The notes: a model not told the origin generated them from the letters alone. A stretch of DNA of 64,000 nt from Bacteroidales bacterium (GCA_017455065.1 JAFTBU010000013.1:1-64000), one strand, 5' to 3'. Shown: positions 8,819 through 20,263, numbered from the stretch's first letter. A program made the numbers and translations.

Positions 8819-10246
8819 ATGGAAAATACGGAACGACATATCGAAGTATGGAATAACTGTCTGCACATCATTGAGCAGATAGTGGAGCCGCAGCAGTTCG
8901 CTACCTGGTTCAAGCCCATACGTCCTTATTCCCTGAAGGACTCTACCCTCACCGTGGAGGTGCCTTCAGACTTTTTCCGTGAGTATCTCGAGACAGCTTT
9001 CCTGGACGTGATCAAGATGACGCTCAAGAGGGAGCTCGGCACCGACGCCAAACTCGTCTACATGCTCAGGCCGGTACAGGGCAAGGCCGACATGCGTTTC
9101 CCCATCAGCAACCCCACCCCTCCCGTCAACAAGACCGTACAGGTGAGTTCCTACCAGCCTGCCGCCAACCCCGGTCCCTTCGTATATCCCGGACTCCACA
9201 GGATTCAGATAAACCCCAGGTTGAACCCTGCATACTCCTTCGCAAATTTTGTGACCGGAGATTGCAACAAGATGGCCCGCACCGCCGGCGACAACATCGC
9301 CGCCGCTCCCGGCAAGACCCCGTTCAACCCGCTGTTCATCTTCGGCGGTCCCGGTCTCGGAAAGACCCATCTGGCCCAGGCCATAGGCCTCGCCATCAAG
9401 GAGAAGCACCCCGACCTCGTAGTCCTCTATGTGACCGGAAACGAGTTCAAGATCCAGTATATGGATGCGGTGAACGTGCACAACAAGCTCACTGATTTCC
9501 TCGCATTCTACTCAAAGATCGACGTCCTCATCGTGGACGATATCCAGGACCTCCTCGGCGCCGGTTCACAGTCCGCGTTCTTCAACGTTTTCAACCACCT
9601 GCACCAGAACGGAAAGCAGCTGGTCTTCACTTCCGACCGCGCTCCCGTGGACCTGCAGAATTTCGAGGCCAGGCTCCTTTCCCGCTTCAAGTGGGGACTT
9701 TCCGTCGAGCTCACCCATCCGGATTACGAAACCCGTCTGGAGATGCTCAAGGCCCGCTGCTTCAGGGATGGCGTGAAGATGGGAGACGATGTGCTGGAGT
9801 ATCTGGCTTCGCATGTGAGGAGCAATTTCCGCGAGCTCGAGGGTGCCCTGATCTCCGTCATCGCCCATGCGACCCTGGCCCACAAGGAAAACTCCGTGGA
9901 CCTCGCCGTCCAGATCACCGAGAAGCTCGTCGGAGAGGAAAAGGTCGACATCAGCATAGACAAGATACAGAGGTCTGTGTGCGAGTACTTCAACGTCTCC
10001 CGCACCGACATGCACTCCAAGTCCCGCAAGCGCCAGATCGTCCAGGCCAGGCAGATCGCCATGTACCTGAGCCGCAAGCTCATATCCAACTGCTCCCTGT
10101 CCACCATAGGCTCGGAGATAGGAGGCAAGGACCACGCGACCGTCCTGCACGCCTGCAACACGGTCAACGACCTGATGGCCACCGACAAGGTCTTCCGCAG
10201 ATATGTCACCGACATAGAGGCCACCCTCACTCCTTCGCAGCATTAA
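8819..10246 (+). CDS. dnaA: Chromosomal replication initiator DnaA
   Basis: The 475-residue protein opens replication by binding DnaA boxes at the origin. Domain I (residues about 1-85) carries the usual W(N)xC start and the QFATWFKPI segment. The AAA+ domain has Walker A GGPGLGKTH near residues 176-184 and Walker B VDDIQ. Domain IV ends in a helix-turn-helix with the signature GGKDHATVLHA near 434-444. Length and domain order are normal. rpe follows after 12 bases and is probably co-transcribed. Confidence 0.98.
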   Translation: MENTERHIEVWNNCLHIIEQIVEPQQFATWFKPIRPYSLKDSTLTVEVPSDFFREYLETAFLDVIKMTLKRELGTDAKLVYMLRPVQGKADMRFPISNPTPPVNKTVQVSSYQPAANPGPFVYPGLHRIQINPRLNPAYSFANFVTGDCNKMARTAGDNIAAAPGKTPFNPLFIFGGPGLGKTHLAQAIGLAIKEKHPDLVVLYVTGNEFKIQYMDAVNVHNKLTDFLAFYSKIDVLIVDDIQDLLGAGSQSAFFNVFNHLHQNGKQLVFTSDRAPVDLQNFEARLLSRFKWGLSVELTHPDYETRLEMLKARCFRDGVKMGDDVLEYLASHVRSNFRELEGALISVIAHATLAHKENSVDLAVQITEKLVGEEKVDISIDKIQRSVCEYFNVSRTDMHSKSRKRQIVQARQIAMYLSRKLISNCSLSTIGSEIGGKDHATVLHACNTVNDLMATDKVFRRYVTDIEATLTPSQH

Positions 10247-10258
10247 AAACCACAGCAT

Positions 10259-10909
10259 ATGTCCCTCAAGATAGCTCCCTCGGTGCTCGCCGCCGATTTC
10301 CTGCATCTGGGAGATGATATCGCGATGCTCAACGCACATGCCGATATCATCCACCTCGATATCATGGACGGAACCTTCGTCCCCAACATGTCTTTCGGCT
10401 TCTCGGTAGTCGATGCGGTCTCCAAGATCGCCACCAAGCCCAAGGACGTGCACATGATGGTGGTCAATCCCGACAAATGGATAGAGCGTTTCGCAAAGGA
10501 CGGCGTGGAGATGCTGTCCTTCCACCTGGAAGCCGCCGGCCGCAAGACCTCGGGCAATCTCAAGAAGATCCGCTCCCTGGGCATGAAGGCCGGACTCGTG
10601 ATCAATCCCGACGTCCCTGTGGAGAGGCTCTTCACCTACATAGGCAAGGCTGATTATTTCCTGATCATGTCGGTCTTCGCCGGCTTCGGAGGACAGAAAT
10701 TCATCTATGAAAGCCTTGACCGTATCGCTGCGCTGAAGGCGGAGCTTGTGCGCCGCGGCGACCCCGCCCTCATCGAGGTGGACGGGGGAGTGGACCTGAG
10801 CAATGCGGGGGCTCTGCGCGAAGCGGGCGCCGATATCCTGGTCGCGGGCAGCACTGTCTTCAAGGCCGCCGACCCGGCTTCAATGATAGAGAGTCTCAGG
10901 AAAGCCTGA
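10259..10909 (+). CDS. rpe: Ribulose-phosphate 3-epimerase
   Basis: This 216-residue TIM-barrel enzyme interconverts ribulose 5-phosphate and xylulose 5-phosphate in the pentose phosphate pathway. Recognisable family segments are APSVLAADF at the start, HLDIMDGTFVPN with the metal-binding His and Asp, a SVFAGFGGQKF phosphate-binding loop, and VDGGV followed by a C-terminal VAGSTVF. It lies 12 bases downstream of dnaA. Its 3' end overlaps the convergent birA gene by 14 bases. Confidence 0.97.
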   Translation: MSLKIAPSVLAADFLHLGDDIAMLNAHADIIHLDIMDGTFVPNMSFGFSVVDAVSKIATKPKDVHMMVVNPDKWIERFAKDGVEMLSFHLEAAGRKTSGNLKKIRSLGMKAGLVINPDVPVERLFTYIGKADYFLIMSVFAGFGGQKFIYESLDRIAALKAELVRRGDPALIEVDGGVDLSNAGALREAGADILVAGSTVFKAADPASMIESLRKA

Positions 10910-11507
10910 AAACGTACTTTCCAAATTCTTCTTGCAGATATTTCCTGCCGTCGTCGCTGTCCAGCATCTCAGCGTGGCGGCAGATTTCTTTGTGCAGCCT
11001 TTCCAGCAGGGCGTCCCTGTCGTAGGTCTTGCCGGTGAGCTCCAGCATGGAGACGGGATTTGGCAGGTCCTCGGGCCAGCCCTCTTCGTTCACGTCCAGG
11101 CCCACTCCCACGATGCTGCGGCTCACATTTTCCCCGTCGAGTATGTTCTCGATGAGGATGCCGCAGATCTTCCTGTCCCCGACCCAGATGTCGTTGGGCC
11201 ACTTTATACGGGCTTCGATGCCTTCCTGCAGCAACAGGGATCGCAGCGCCAGGGTGGTGAGGCAGGTGATGAGTATGGCGTCGGTGGCTTTGAGCGGCCG
11301 CTCGAACGCTTCATATTTGAGCACGAAGGTGAAGGTGAGGTTCTTGCCGGGGGTGCTGTACCAGGTATGGTCCCCCTGTCCGCGGCCTCCCGGCTGACTT
11401 TCTGTCGTGATCACGGACAGATTGTCAATCTCTTCAATCAGCCTTCTGGCCTCGTCATTCGTGGATTTCAGTATTTTATACTTCAGGATTCCTCCAACTT
11501 CTCTCAT
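10896..11507 (-). CDS. birA: Biotin--[acetyl-CoA-carboxylase] ligase, short form
   Basis: The product of about 203 residues attaches biotin to carrier lysines. It has the catalytic GGRGQGDHTWYSTPGKN loop near residues 40-56 and the KWPNDI motif. There is no N-terminal helix-turn-helix, so this is a monofunctional ligase rather than a BirA repressor. The ATG at 11507 is preferred over an upstream TTG-type extension because the extension is hydrophobic and runs into the ftsH promoter region. A minus-strand TAnnTTTG box sits about 30 bases upstream. Its likely substrate in this window is the carrier protein at 50471-50905. Confidence 0.93.
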   Translation of the reverse strand: MREVGGILKYKILKSTNDEARRLIEEIDNLSVITTESQPGGRGQGDHTWYSTPGKNLTFTFVLKYEAFERPLKATDAILITCLTTLALRSLLLQEGIEARIKWPNDIWVGDRKICGILIENILDGENVSRSIVGVGLDVNEEGWPEDLPNPVSMLELTGKTYDRDALLERLHKEICRHAEMLDSDDGRKYLQEEFGKYVFRLS

Positions 11508-11522
11508 TGGTTCTTTTTTTGT

Positions 11523-11530
11523 TATATTTG
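11523..11530 (+). promoter_or_regulatory. Promoter -7 box for ftsH
   Basis: TATATTTG matches TAnnTTTG exactly, 29 bases before the ftsH ATG at 11560. It lies 6 bases from the opposing birA box, so the two promoters overlap. Confidence 0.55.
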
Positions 11531-11536
11531 TTACTG

Positions 11537-11544
11537 CAAAATTA
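11537..11544 (-). promoter_or_regulatory. Promoter -7 box for birA
   Basis: The minus strand reads TAATTTTG, a full TAnnTTTG match 29 bases upstream of the birA ATG. It faces and overlaps the ftsH promoter. Confidence 0.5.
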
Positions 11545-11559
11545 ACAATTATCACCAAG

Positions 11560-13476
11560 ATGGCGAATAAGAAAAAGATCAGGATCAACCTTTCATGGCT
11601 TTATTTCCTCCTCATCATAGGCATAGGCTGGATGTTGCTCGGCAACCAGGGCGTGCCCGCCCAGAAGATCGAGTGGGCCCAAGTCTGCGAAATGATCAAG
11701 GACGGAGACGTGAAAGAGATACATTTCGTGAGAAACGACTACAAAGGCACCGTGACTGTCAAACCCGACAGGCTCGGCAAATATTCATCATACTACGCAT
11801 CCGGCAAACTGCCTGAGAAATCCCCGCATTTCTTCTTCCTCGTCTCCGGCTCATTCAACGCCGAGAGCGAGTTCAGTGCCCTGAACGCCCTGCTTCCCGC
11901 GGACGACCAGGTCAAGGTGATCATGGAGAATGATTCGAAGATATGGTCCAATGTCCTCGAGTGGATCTTCCCCCTGATACTGCTGGTGCTGCTCTATGTG
12001 TGGATGTTCCGCAGCATGAACCGTCAGGCCCGCGGAGGCGGCGGCCCCGGCGTCGGCATGAACCCCTTCAATGTGGGCAAGTCCACCGGCAAGCTCGCCG
12101 ACAAAAATATGGTCAACGTCACTTTCAAGGATGTGGCAGGCCTTTACGGCGCCAAGGAGGAAGTGATGGAGATCGTGGATTTCCTGAAGAATCCTTCCAA
12201 ATATACCGCCCTCGGCGGCAAAATCCCCAAGGGCGCCCTGCTGGTAGGCCCTCCGGGCACCGGCAAAACCCTGCTTGCCAAGGCTGTGGCTGGTGAGGCC
12301 AATGTGCCTTTCTTCTCCATCAGCGGCTCCGATTTCGTGGAGATGTTCGTGGGTGTGGGTGCGAGCCGCGTGCGCGATCTCTTCGCCCAGGCCAAGGAAA
12401 AGGCTCCCTGCATCGTCTTCATCGACGAGATCGACGCAGTCGGCCGCGCCAGGGGCAAGAATGTAGGATTCTCCTCCAATGACGAAAGGGAGAATACCCT
12501 TAACCAGCTCCTCACCGAGATGGACGGCTTCGGCACCAACAGCGGCGTCATTGTTCTGGCTGCCACCAACCGCGCCGACATCCTCGACCGCGCCCTGATG
12601 AGGGCCGGGCGCTTCGACCGCCAGATCCATGTCGAGCTGCCCGAGCTCAAGGAGAGGGAAGAGATTTTCAAGGTGCATATGAAAGGCCTCAAGGTCTCCG
12701 AAGACTTCGACGTCGAATTCATGGCCAAGCATACTCCTGGCTTCTCCGGTGCCGACATTGCCAATGTCTGCAACGAGGCTGCCCTCACCGCCGCCCGCCG
12801 CAACAAGAAGAGCATCGACCGCCAGGACTTCCTGGATGCCGTGGACCGCATCATCGGCGGCATAGAGAAGAAGGGTTCCATCATCACCCCTGCCGAAAAA
12901 CGCAGCATAGCCCATCACGAGGCCGGACACGCAGTGGTGAGCTGGCTCCTGCCTTACGCCAACCCTCTGTTCAAGGTGACGCTCGTCCCGAGGGGCAGCG
13001 CCCTGGGTGCGGCCTGGTACCTGCCTGAGGAGCACAAACTCTACTCCAAGTCCCAGCTCACCGACGAGATGTGCTCGCTGATAGGAGGAAGGGTGGCCGA
13101 GGAGATCGTCAACGGCGAGCCCTCCACCGGAGCCCAGAACGACCTCGAGAGGCTCACCCAGATGGCCTACGGCATGGTCCAGTACTACGGTATGAGCGAA
13201 AAAGTGGGAGCCCTGTCCTTCTACGACTCCAGCGGAGCCCGCGGATACGACCTCACCAAGCCCTACAGTGAAAAGACTGCGGAGCTCATGGACGAGGAAG
13301 TCAAGCGTCTGGTCAAAGAGATCCATGACAAGACCCTCAAGATACTTACGGAGCACAAGGAAGGCTTCCTGAAAGTGGCCGCCCTGCTCCTCGAGAAGGA
13401 AGTCATCTTCGCCGACGACGTGGAGGCGATACTCGGTCCCAAGGTAAGGCCTCAGGAGGTGGTCGCAGATGCGTAA
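11560..13476 (+). CDS. ftsH: ATP-dependent zinc metalloprotease FtsH
   Basis: This 638-residue inner-membrane AAA+ protease degrades misassembled membrane proteins and short-lived regulators. Two membrane segments (residues about 9-27 and 128-148) flank a periplasmic domain. The AAA domain has Walker A GPPGTGKT near 230-237, Walker B FIDEID and a second region of homology. The protease domain has the zinc motif HEAGH near 452-456. The ATG at 11560 fits the promoter box and gives a short basic N-terminus (MANKKK). The last 8 bases overlap cdsA, starting an ftsH-cdsA-psd-upxY-like unit. Confidence 0.97.
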   Translation: MANKKKIRINLSWLYFLLIIGIGWMLLGNQGVPAQKIEWAQVCEMIKDGDVKEIHFVRNDYKGTVTVKPDRLGKYSSYYASGKLPEKSPHFFFLVSGSFNAESEFSALNALLPADDQVKVIMENDSKIWSNVLEWIFPLILLVLLYVWMFRSMNRQARGGGGPGVGMNPFNVGKSTGKLADKNMVNVTFKDVAGLYGAKEEVMEIVDFLKNPSKYTALGGKIPKGALLVGPPGTGKTLLAKAVAGEANVPFFSISGSDFVEMFVGVGASRVRDLFAQAKEKAPCIVFIDEIDAVGRARGKNVGFSSNDERENTLNQLLTEMDGFGTNSGVIVLAATNRADILDRALMRAGRFDRQIHVELPELKEREEIFKVHMKGLKVSEDFDVEFMAKHTPGFSGADIANVCNEAALTAARRNKKSIDRQDFLDAVDRIIGGIEKKGSIITPAEKRSIAHHEAGHAVVSWLLPYANPLFKVTLVPRGSALGAAWYLPEEHKLYSKSQLTDEMCSLIGGRVAEEIVNGEPSTGAQNDLERLTQMAYGMVQYYGMSEKVGALSFYDSSGARGYDLTKPYSEKTAELMDEEVKRLVKEIHDKTLKILTEHKEGFLKVAALLLEKEVIFADDVEAILGPKVRPQEVVADA

Positions 13477-14302
13477 TTTCCTGGTCCGTACCATTGCCGG
13501 AGCCGTATTCGTCGCCGTCGTCATAGTGCCTCTGCTGTACTTCAAGCCTGCGGTCCCTTTCATCGCGGGCTTGAGCCTTGTTGTAATGCTCCGTGAATTC
13601 TATGCCATGAACCTGGGCAAGGGAGTCTTCCACATCCAGCGTTTCCTGGCCGTGCTTTCGGCCGTGCTGGTCTTCGCCGCCTTCTGGTGCGTGAGGGACT
13701 TCGGCATGGACGTGCGCTTCATAGCTGCGGCCTTCCTGCCGCTGATACTCATCCCTCTCGTGCAGGTGACCGGCTCCGAGAAATTCCAGCTGGACTACCT
13801 GGCGGACCTTTTCGCGGGACTTATCTATATCGCCCTCCCGGTCTGCCTCCTGCCTCTGCTGCTCTTCCATGCAGGTGAGTTCGACGGCGTCCTGCTGCTG
13901 TCATTCTTCATCCTGGTGTGGAGTTCGGATGTCGGGGCCTATTGCCTCGGCACCCTCCTTGGACAGAAACCCGATTCCCGCAAGCTCGCACCTGAAATTT
14001 CCCCCAAGAAATCCTGGTGGGGAGTGATGGGCGGTGTGTTTCTTTGTATCATCGCTTCGATAGTACTGTACTACGTAGGTTCCCTGAAGTTTGCCCCTGC
14101 ACATTGCGTGGCGGTAGGTCTGCTCATCAGCATAGGCTCCATCGTCGGAGACCTCTTCGAGTCGCTCTGGAAGAGGCACTGCGGCGTAAAGGACTCCGGA
14201 AACTTCATACCCGGCCATGGCGGACTCCTCGACCGCTTCGACAGTTCCCTCGTAGCCATGCCCCTCGCAGCTATTTATCTTTATCTTTTCGACCTTCTTT
14301 AA
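13469..14302 (+). CDS. cdsA: Phosphatidate cytidylyltransferase
   Basis: The 277-residue polytopic membrane protein makes CDP-diacylglycerol from CTP and phosphatidate, the branch point of phospholipid synthesis. Several hydrophobic segments span the protein. The family signature occupies residues about 232-256: KR, four residues, KDSGNFIPGHGGLLDR. It overlaps ftsH by 8 bases and ends immediately before psd, which acts two steps later, so coupling of lipid genes is clear. Confidence 0.96.
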   Translation: MRNFLVRTIAGAVFVAVVIVPLLYFKPAVPFIAGLSLVVMLREFYAMNLGKGVFHIQRFLAVLSAVLVFAAFWCVRDFGMDVRFIAAAFLPLILIPLVQVTGSEKFQLDYLADLFAGLIYIALPVCLLPLLLFHAGEFDGVLLLSFFILVWSSDVGAYCLGTLLGQKPDSRKLAPEISPKKSWWGVMGGVFLCIIASIVLYYVGSLKFAPAHCVAVGLLISIGSIVGDLFESLWKRHCGVKDSGNFIPGHGGLLDRFDSSLVAMPLAAIYLYLFDLL

Positions 14303-14956
14303 ATGAAAGTTGACCGCAATTCATACGGTACCGTAGCCCTGGTCTACCTGTTCTGCGCCGTTGTAGTCGCAGCCCTTTTCCCGCTGGGAGCCAGCCTGTG
14401 GGTGAGCATCCCCGTGACCATCCTGATGATAGCCATCGCCGTGTGGCAGACCCTTTTCCACATGGTGCCGGTAAGGACCCGCCCCCACGGAGCCTCCCTG
14501 GTGAGCGCTGTCGCCGACGGGAGGGTGATCATCGTGGACAAGGCCTATGAGCCCGAGTATTTCAAGTCCGAGGCCATCAAGGTCTCCGTCTATATGGATT
14601 TCTGGGATTTCCACGCCAATTTCTGGCCTGTGACCGGAACCGTCACCTATGCCAAATATCATCCGGGCAAGCACCTGCTGGCCTTCAAGCCCAAAGCGTC
14701 CGACGAGAATGAGCATTTCTGCACCGTGGTGCGTACCCCGAAGGGCAGGGAAGTCTTCTTCAAGCAGATAGCCGGAGGATTCGCCCGCAGGATAGTGTGC
14801 TACGCCAGCGACGGCATGGATGTCAATGCCGGACAGCAGTGCGGCATCATCAAATTCGGCTCCAGGCTCGATTACTACCTGCCTCTGGACGCCGAGGTCA
14901 AGGTGAAGTGCGGAGATCTGGTGAGGGCATGTGAAACCATCATCGCCACCCTATGA
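14303..14956 (+). CDS. psd: Phosphatidylserine decarboxylase, short form
   Basis: The 217-residue proenzyme converts phosphatidylserine to phosphatidylethanolamine. It is of the short archaeal/Bacteroidota type, with two N-terminal membrane segments (about 10-50). The self-cleavage site that forms the pyruvoyl group is visible as FGS near residues 183-186, inside IIKFGSRLDYYLP. It starts directly after the cdsA stop and overlaps the next gene by 4 bases (ATGA). Confidence 0.95.
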   Translation: MKVDRNSYGTVALVYLFCAVVVAALFPLGASLWVSIPVTILMIAIAVWQTLFHMVPVRTRPHGASLVSAVADGRVIIVDKAYEPEYFKSEAIKVSVYMDFWDFHANFWPVTGTVTYAKYHPGKHLLAFKPKASDENEHFCTVVRTPKGREVFFKQIAGGFARRIVCYASDGMDVNAGQQCGIIKFGSRLDYYLPLDAEVKVKCGDLVRACETIIATL

Positions 14957-15474
14957 AACCCGACGGCAAAGAGCATTGGTTCGTAGCTTACACCCGCTCC
15001 TGCCAGGAGAGGAAGGCCGCTGAAATGCTCTCCCGTCTCGGAGTACGCTCATTCATCGCTTCCCAGAAAGTCAAGCGGCAGTGGTCCGACCGTGTCAAAC
15101 TCGTGGACCAGATACTGATCCCGCATATCATTTTCGTGCGCGCCCTGGATTCCGAAAGGGTAGATATCATAGGGCGTGTGCCCTATATGACCCGCTATAT
15201 GTCATCGGGCAAAGGCGCCTTCGACCCGGCCGTAGTTCCGGATGCCGAGATGGAAGCCTTCATGCTCATGCTCTCGCAGACCGAAGTCCCCGTGACCATA
15301 GTCTCGGACTGTTTCGTCCCCGGCCAGAAGGTCAAGGTGGTGAAGGGGCCGCTGAGCGGTGTGGTGGCCGGTATCGTCTCCGTGGATTCGCGTACCCAGG
15401 TGTCGATAGACCTCAGCATCCTGGGCGCCGCTGTGGCTGAAATTTCGCTGGAAGATATCGTTCCGGCCGAGTAG
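14953..15474 (+). CDS. NusG-family antitermination protein, UpxY-like
   Basis: This 173-residue protein has a NusG N-terminal domain (HWFVAYTRSCQERKA start, then a PHIIFVRA strand) and a C-terminal KOW-type stretch (PGQKVKVVKGPLSGVVAGIV). Its N-terminus resembles UpxY proteins, specialised NusG paralogues that in Bacteroides let RNA polymerase read through capsule operons. Here it overlaps psd by 4 bases at the end of a phospholipid operon and has no polysaccharide locus nearby. It is shorter than a housekeeping NusG and lacks its usual surroundings (secE, ribosomal proteins). Family assignment is firm, specific role unknown. Confidence 0.85.
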   Translation: MKPDGKEHWFVAYTRSCQERKAAEMLSRLGVRSFIASQKVKRQWSDRVKLVDQILIPHIIFVRALDSERVDIIGRVPYMTRYMSSGKGAFDPAVVPDAEMEAFMLMLSQTEVPVTIVSDCFVPGQKVKVVKGPLSGVVAGIVSVDSRTQVSIDLSILGAAVAEISLEDIVPAE

Positions 15475-15491
15475 ATTATGACCAAAAAAAG

Positions 15492-15499
15492 TATATTTG
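15492..15499 (+). promoter_or_regulatory. Promoter -7 box for fucI
   Basis: TATATTTG matches TAnnTTTG exactly, 20 bases upstream of the fucI ATG, in the short gap after the UpxY-like gene. It separates the fucI unit from the ftsH-cdsA-psd unit. Confidence 0.55.
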
Positions 15500-15519
15500 T
15501 AAATAAAAATCACTGAACT

Positions 15520-17340
15520 ATGTCCAAGTATCCCAAAATAGGCATACGCCCGACCATCGACGGCCGTCAGGGCGGTATACGCGAAGGTCTCGAAGAGAAG
15601 ACCATGGCCCTGGCCAAGGCAGTCGCTTCCCTCATTTCCTCCAATCTGCGCAACGGTGACGGTTCCCCCGTCGAGTGCGTCATCTCGGACACCACCATCG
15701 GCCGCGTCGCCGAGTCCGCCGCCTGCCAGGAGAAATTCGAGCGCGAGGGCGTCGGCGCCACCATCACCGTGACCTCCTGCTGGTGCTACGGCTCCGAGAC
15801 CATGGATATGCATCCCCATTGGCCCAAGGCTGTCTGGGGCTTCAACGGCACCGAGAGGCCCGGCGCAGTGTACCTCGCCGCCGTCCTCGCCGCCCATGCC
15901 CAGAAAGGACTGCCCGCCTTCGGCATCTACGGCCACGATGTGCAGGACCTTCCGGACAACAGCATCCCCGCCGACGTGGAGGAGAAGATACTCCGCTGGG
16001 CCCGTGCCGCCATGGCGGTGGCTACCATGAGGGGCAAGTCCTACCTCAGCCTCGGCAACACCTGCATGGGTATCGCCGGCTCCATTGTCAATGCCGACTT
16101 CCTGCAGGACTACCTCGGCATCCGCACTGAATATGTGGAGATGGTGGAGATACTCCGCCGCGTGGACTTCGGTATCTACGACCACGAGGAGTTCAAGAAG
16201 GCCATGCAGTGGGTGGACAAGTACTGCAAACCCCAGGAAGGCCACGACTACAATGAGGACCGTCCTCTGTTCCCCGGCGTGCCCATGACCACCTTCAACG
16301 GCAAGGGCAAGGGCAAGACCCGCGAGGAGAAGGATGCCGACTGGGAGTTCACCGTCAAGACGATGATGATCATCCGCGACCTCATGGAGGGCAGCCCCAA
16401 GCTGCTGGAGATGGGATACAAGGAGGAAGCCCTCGGCCACAACGCCATAGCCGGCGGTATCCAGGGCCAGAGGCAGTGGACTGACTACAAGCCCAACTTC
16501 GACTTCCCCGAGAGCCTCATGTGCACCTCCTTCGACTGGAACGGCATACGTGAGGCCAAGGTGCTCGCCACCGAGAACGATTCGCTCAACGGCATATCCA
16601 TGCTCTTCGGACATCTGCTCACCAACAAGGGCGTGATGTTCAGCGACGTGCGCACTTACTGGAGCCCCGAGGCCGTCAAGAGGGTGACCGGAAAGGCCCC
16701 CGAGGGACTCGCCGCAGGCGGATTCATCCATCTGATCAACTCCGGAGCCACCACCCTCGACGCTACGGGCGCCATGTCCGACGCCAACGGCAATCCCGTG
16801 ATCAAGAATCCTTGGGAGATGGACCAGAAGGATGTGGAGGCCTGCCTCTCGGCGACCAGCTGGATGCCCGCGGACCGCGACTACTTCCGCGGCGGCGGCT
16901 ACTCCTCCCACTTCGTCACCCGTGGCGGCATGCCCATGACCATGCTCCGCATAAACATTGTCAAAGGTCTCGGCCCCGTCCTGCAGATTGCTGAAGGATG
17001 GACCGCGGAGCTCCCGAAGGACATGCACGACATACTCGACAAGCGTACCGACCCGACCTGGCCCACCACTTGGTTCGTGCCCCGTCTGGATCCTTCCAAG
17101 GACTGTTTCAAGGATGTGTACAGCGTGATGAACAACTGGGGCGCCAACCATGGTGCCATAGCTTACGGACACATAGGAGCCGACCTCATCACCCTGGCTT
17201 CCATGCTCCGCATACCTGTCTGCATGCACAACGTTCCCGACGCCGACGTCTTCCGTCCCGCCGCCTGGAATGCCTTCGGCATGGACAAGGAGGGCGCCGA
17301 CTACCGTGCCTGCGCCAATTTCGGACCCATTTACAAGTAA
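15520..17340 (+). CDS. fucI: L-fucose isomerase
   Basis: The 606-residue protein matches L-fucose isomerase, which converts L-fucose to L-fuculose (and D-arabinose to D-ribulose) with Mn2+. Family segments visible include [14 protein letters not shown] at the start, the [13 protein letters not shown] region near residue 90, an EG-G metal-binding region ([14 protein letters not shown] near 545) and normal length. Fuculokinase, aldolase and permease genes are not adjacent; the following gene is a nitroreductase 6 bases on. It may act in host or dietary glycan use, as is common in gut Bacteroidota. Confidence 0.96.
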   Translation: MSKYPKIGIRPTIDGRQGGIREGLEEKTMALAKAVASLISSNLRNGDGSPVECVISDTTIGRVAESAACQEKFEREGVGATITVTSCWCYGSETMDMHPHWPKAVWGFNGTERPGAVYLAAVLAAHAQKGLPAFGIYGHDVQDLPDNSIPADVEEKILRWARAAMAVATMRGKSYLSLGNTCMGIAGSIVNADFLQDYLGIRTEYVEMVEILRRVDFGIYDHEEFKKAMQWVDKYCKPQEGHDYNEDRPLFPGVPMTTFNGKGKGKTREEKDADWEFTVKTMMIIRDLMEGSPKLLEMGYKEEALGHNAIAGGIQGQRQWTDYKPNFDFPESLMCTSFDWNGIREAKVLATENDSLNGISMLFGHLLTNKGVMFSDVRTYWSPEAVKRVTGKAPEGLAAGGFIHLINSGATTLDATGAMSDANGNPVIKNPWEMDQKDVEACLSATSWMPADRDYFRGGGYSSHFVTRGGMPMTMLRINIVKGLGPVLQIAEGWTAELPKDMHDILDKRTDPTWPTTWFVPRLDPSKDCFKDVYSVMNNWGANHGAIAYGHIGADLITLASMLRIPVCMHNVPDADVFRPAAWNAFGMDKEGADYRACANFGPIYK

Positions 17341-17346
17341 AGAGTT

Positions 17347-18006
17347 TTGGCAGACAATTATCTGGAAAAAAGATACGAAGAGGTATTCGGGAAGGCTGCG
17401 CCGGCCAAGCGCCAGCCTTCCCGCATCGGCCTCGACACCCTGCTGACCGCCAACAGGAGCGTCCGCGGGTATGACAAGTCCTACAAGGTGCATCCCAGGC
17501 AGCTGCAGGCCATCATTTCGGTCAACACCCGCATCGCCTCGTCGGTCAATATGCAGATGCTCCGCTTCCGCCCTGTCACCTGGGAGGATACGGAGGCTGT
17601 GGCCCTGATCCAAGCCCACACCCGTATGGGAAGGGGCCTGCCGGAGCTCAACCTGCCTTTCCCCGGCACCGAGCCCGAGGCTTTCATAGTCGTCTGCAGC
17701 ACGGTGGGGGAGAACTCCAGTTCGCTCATCGACCTGGGCATTTCCCTGCAGAGCATGCTGCTCAAAGCCGTTGAGCTCGGACTCAACGGCCTGATCATCA
17801 GGAATTTCGACCATGAACCCATAAAAGAGGGCCTTGGCCTGCCGCTGGAGCCCCTGGCCGTGCTGGCCATAGGCCGCAGCGCGGAAAAGGTCCAGCTGGT
17901 CACCCTGCCGCACGCTTCCGAGCACCCTGCCTCGGAACTCAAATACTACCGTCGTGACGGGGTCCATTTCGTGCCCAAGATTCCGGTGGAAGACCTGATC
18001 ATCTAG
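17347..18006 (+). CDS. Nitroreductase family protein, TTG start
   Basis: The 219-residue product resembles FMN-dependent nitroreductases: a TANRSVRGYD segment near residue 35, then an SVNTRIASSVNMQ flavin-binding stretch, and a C-terminal region ending in LAIG. Substrate is unknown. No ATG lies near the start; the frame opens with TTG at 17347, 6 bases after the fucI stop, and continues with a charged ADNYLEKRYEE sequence. It is probably translated from the fucI transcript. Confidence 0.82.
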   Translation: MADNYLEKRYEEVFGKAAPAKRQPSRIGLDTLLTANRSVRGYDKSYKVHPRQLQAIISVNTRIASSVNMQMLRFRPVTWEDTEAVALIQAHTRMGRGLPELNLPFPGTEPEAFIVVCSTVGENSSSLIDLGISLQSMLLKAVELGLNGLIIRNFDHEPIKEGLGLPLEPLAVLAIGRSAEKVQLVTLPHASEHPASELKYYRRDGVHFVPKIPVEDLII

Positions 18007-18017
18007 AAATTCTTCAG

Positions 18018-18025
18018 TATCTTTG
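18018..18025 (+). promoter_or_regulatory. Promoter -7 box for tgt, very close to the ATG
   Basis: TATCTTTG matches TAnnTTTG exactly. Only 5 bases separate it from the tgt ATG, so transcription would begin at or beside the start codon (leaderless or nearly so). Confidence 0.5.
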
Positions 18026-18030
18026 CATCC

Positions 18031-19161
<1,131 letters not shown>

Positions 19162-19164
19162 CCT

Positions 19165-20256
19165 ATGGACCTGCGCCTGAAAAAACTCGACATCTATATC
19201 ATCAAGAAGTTCATCGTGAGCTTCTTCATCTCGCTGCTCCTCATCATCGGAGTTGTGATCATCTGGGACATCTCGGAGAAGATAGATGATTTCGTCGCGA
19301 ACCAGGCGCCCTTGAAGGACATCATACTGTACTATTACATGAATTACATCCCGTATTTCATCAATATGTTCAGTCCGATGTTCGTCTTCCTGACGGTCAT
19401 ATTCTTCACCTCCAGGATGGCTGCCAATTCCGAGATCATAGCCATACTCTCGGGCGGAGTGAGCTACCACAGGATGATGGTGCCGTACCTGATTTCGGCC
19501 ATGTTCATAGCCTTGCTTTCGCTGGGCCTGAACCTGTATGTCGTGCCCAAGGCCAATGCCACGCGGCAAGGCTTCGAGGCCACGTACATAAAGCACCACA
19601 ACAACTACAAGCACACCAATATCCACTACCAGATAGCTCCGGGGCAGTTCGTCTATGTCAAGTCTTTCAGCGACTACAGCAAGACGGCCTACCAGATGAC
19701 CGTGGAGTCCGTGGAGAACGGCAAGCTCGTGAGCAAGCTCACGGCCGAATCCGCCGTCTGGGATACCACCACAAACGGCTGGCACATGCGCAACTACACC
19801 CTCCGCGAGTATTCCAAGGGCATGGGCGACCGCATCACCATGGGGCCCGTCCTGGACACCGTCATCGCCCTGGATGTCAATGATTTCTACCGCAACGAAA
19901 AGACTGTCGAGACCCTGACCATAGACGGCCTGAACCAGCTCATAGAGACCCAGAACATGAGAGGGGACGCGGGCGTCATCTACGCCAAGATCGAAAAGAA
20001 CACGCGTATGGCCCTGCCGTTCTGCTCCTTCGTGCTGACCATCATAGGCGTCAGCCTGTCCTCGCGCAAGAAACGCGGCGGAATAGGCTGGAACATAGGT
20101 CTGGGCATCGCCCTGAGCTTCTCCTACATCCTTTTCCTGCGTTTCAGCCAGATGTTCGTGTTCACCGGCACCCTGCCTCCCGGCATCGCCTTGTGGATAC
20201 CCAACATCATGTACACCATCATCGCGGCGGTATTGTACCGTCTCGCACCGAAGTAA
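19165..20256 (+). CDS. LptF/LptG family LPS export permease
   Basis: The 363-residue protein belongs to the YjgP/YjgQ family, inner-membrane permeases of the LptB2FG transporter that extracts LPS and passes it to the Lpt bridge. It has an N-terminal membrane block (three segments within residues about 15-125), a soluble periplasmic domain (about 130-270) and a C-terminal block of three segments. The family start LDIYIIKKF is clear. Which of F or G it represents cannot be told. It begins 3 bases after tgt. Confidence 0.92.
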   Translation: MDLRLKKLDIYIIKKFIVSFFISLLLIIGVVIIWDISEKIDDFVANQAPLKDIILYYYMNYIPYFINMFSPMFVFLTVIFFTSRMAANSEIIAILSGGVSYHRMMVPYLISAMFIALLSLGLNLYVVPKANATRQGFEATYIKHHNNYKHTNIHYQIAPGQFVYVKSFSDYSKTAYQMTVESVENGKLVSKLTAESAVWDTTTNGWHMRNYTLREYSKGMGDRITMGPVLDTVIALDVNDFYRNEKTVETLTIDGLNQLIETQNMRGDAGVIYAKIEKNTRMALPFCSFVLTIIGVSLSSRKKRGGIGWNIGLGIALSFSYILFLRFSQMFVFTGTLPPGIALWIPNIMYTIIAAVLYRLAPK

Positions 20257-20263
20257 CAGCCAT

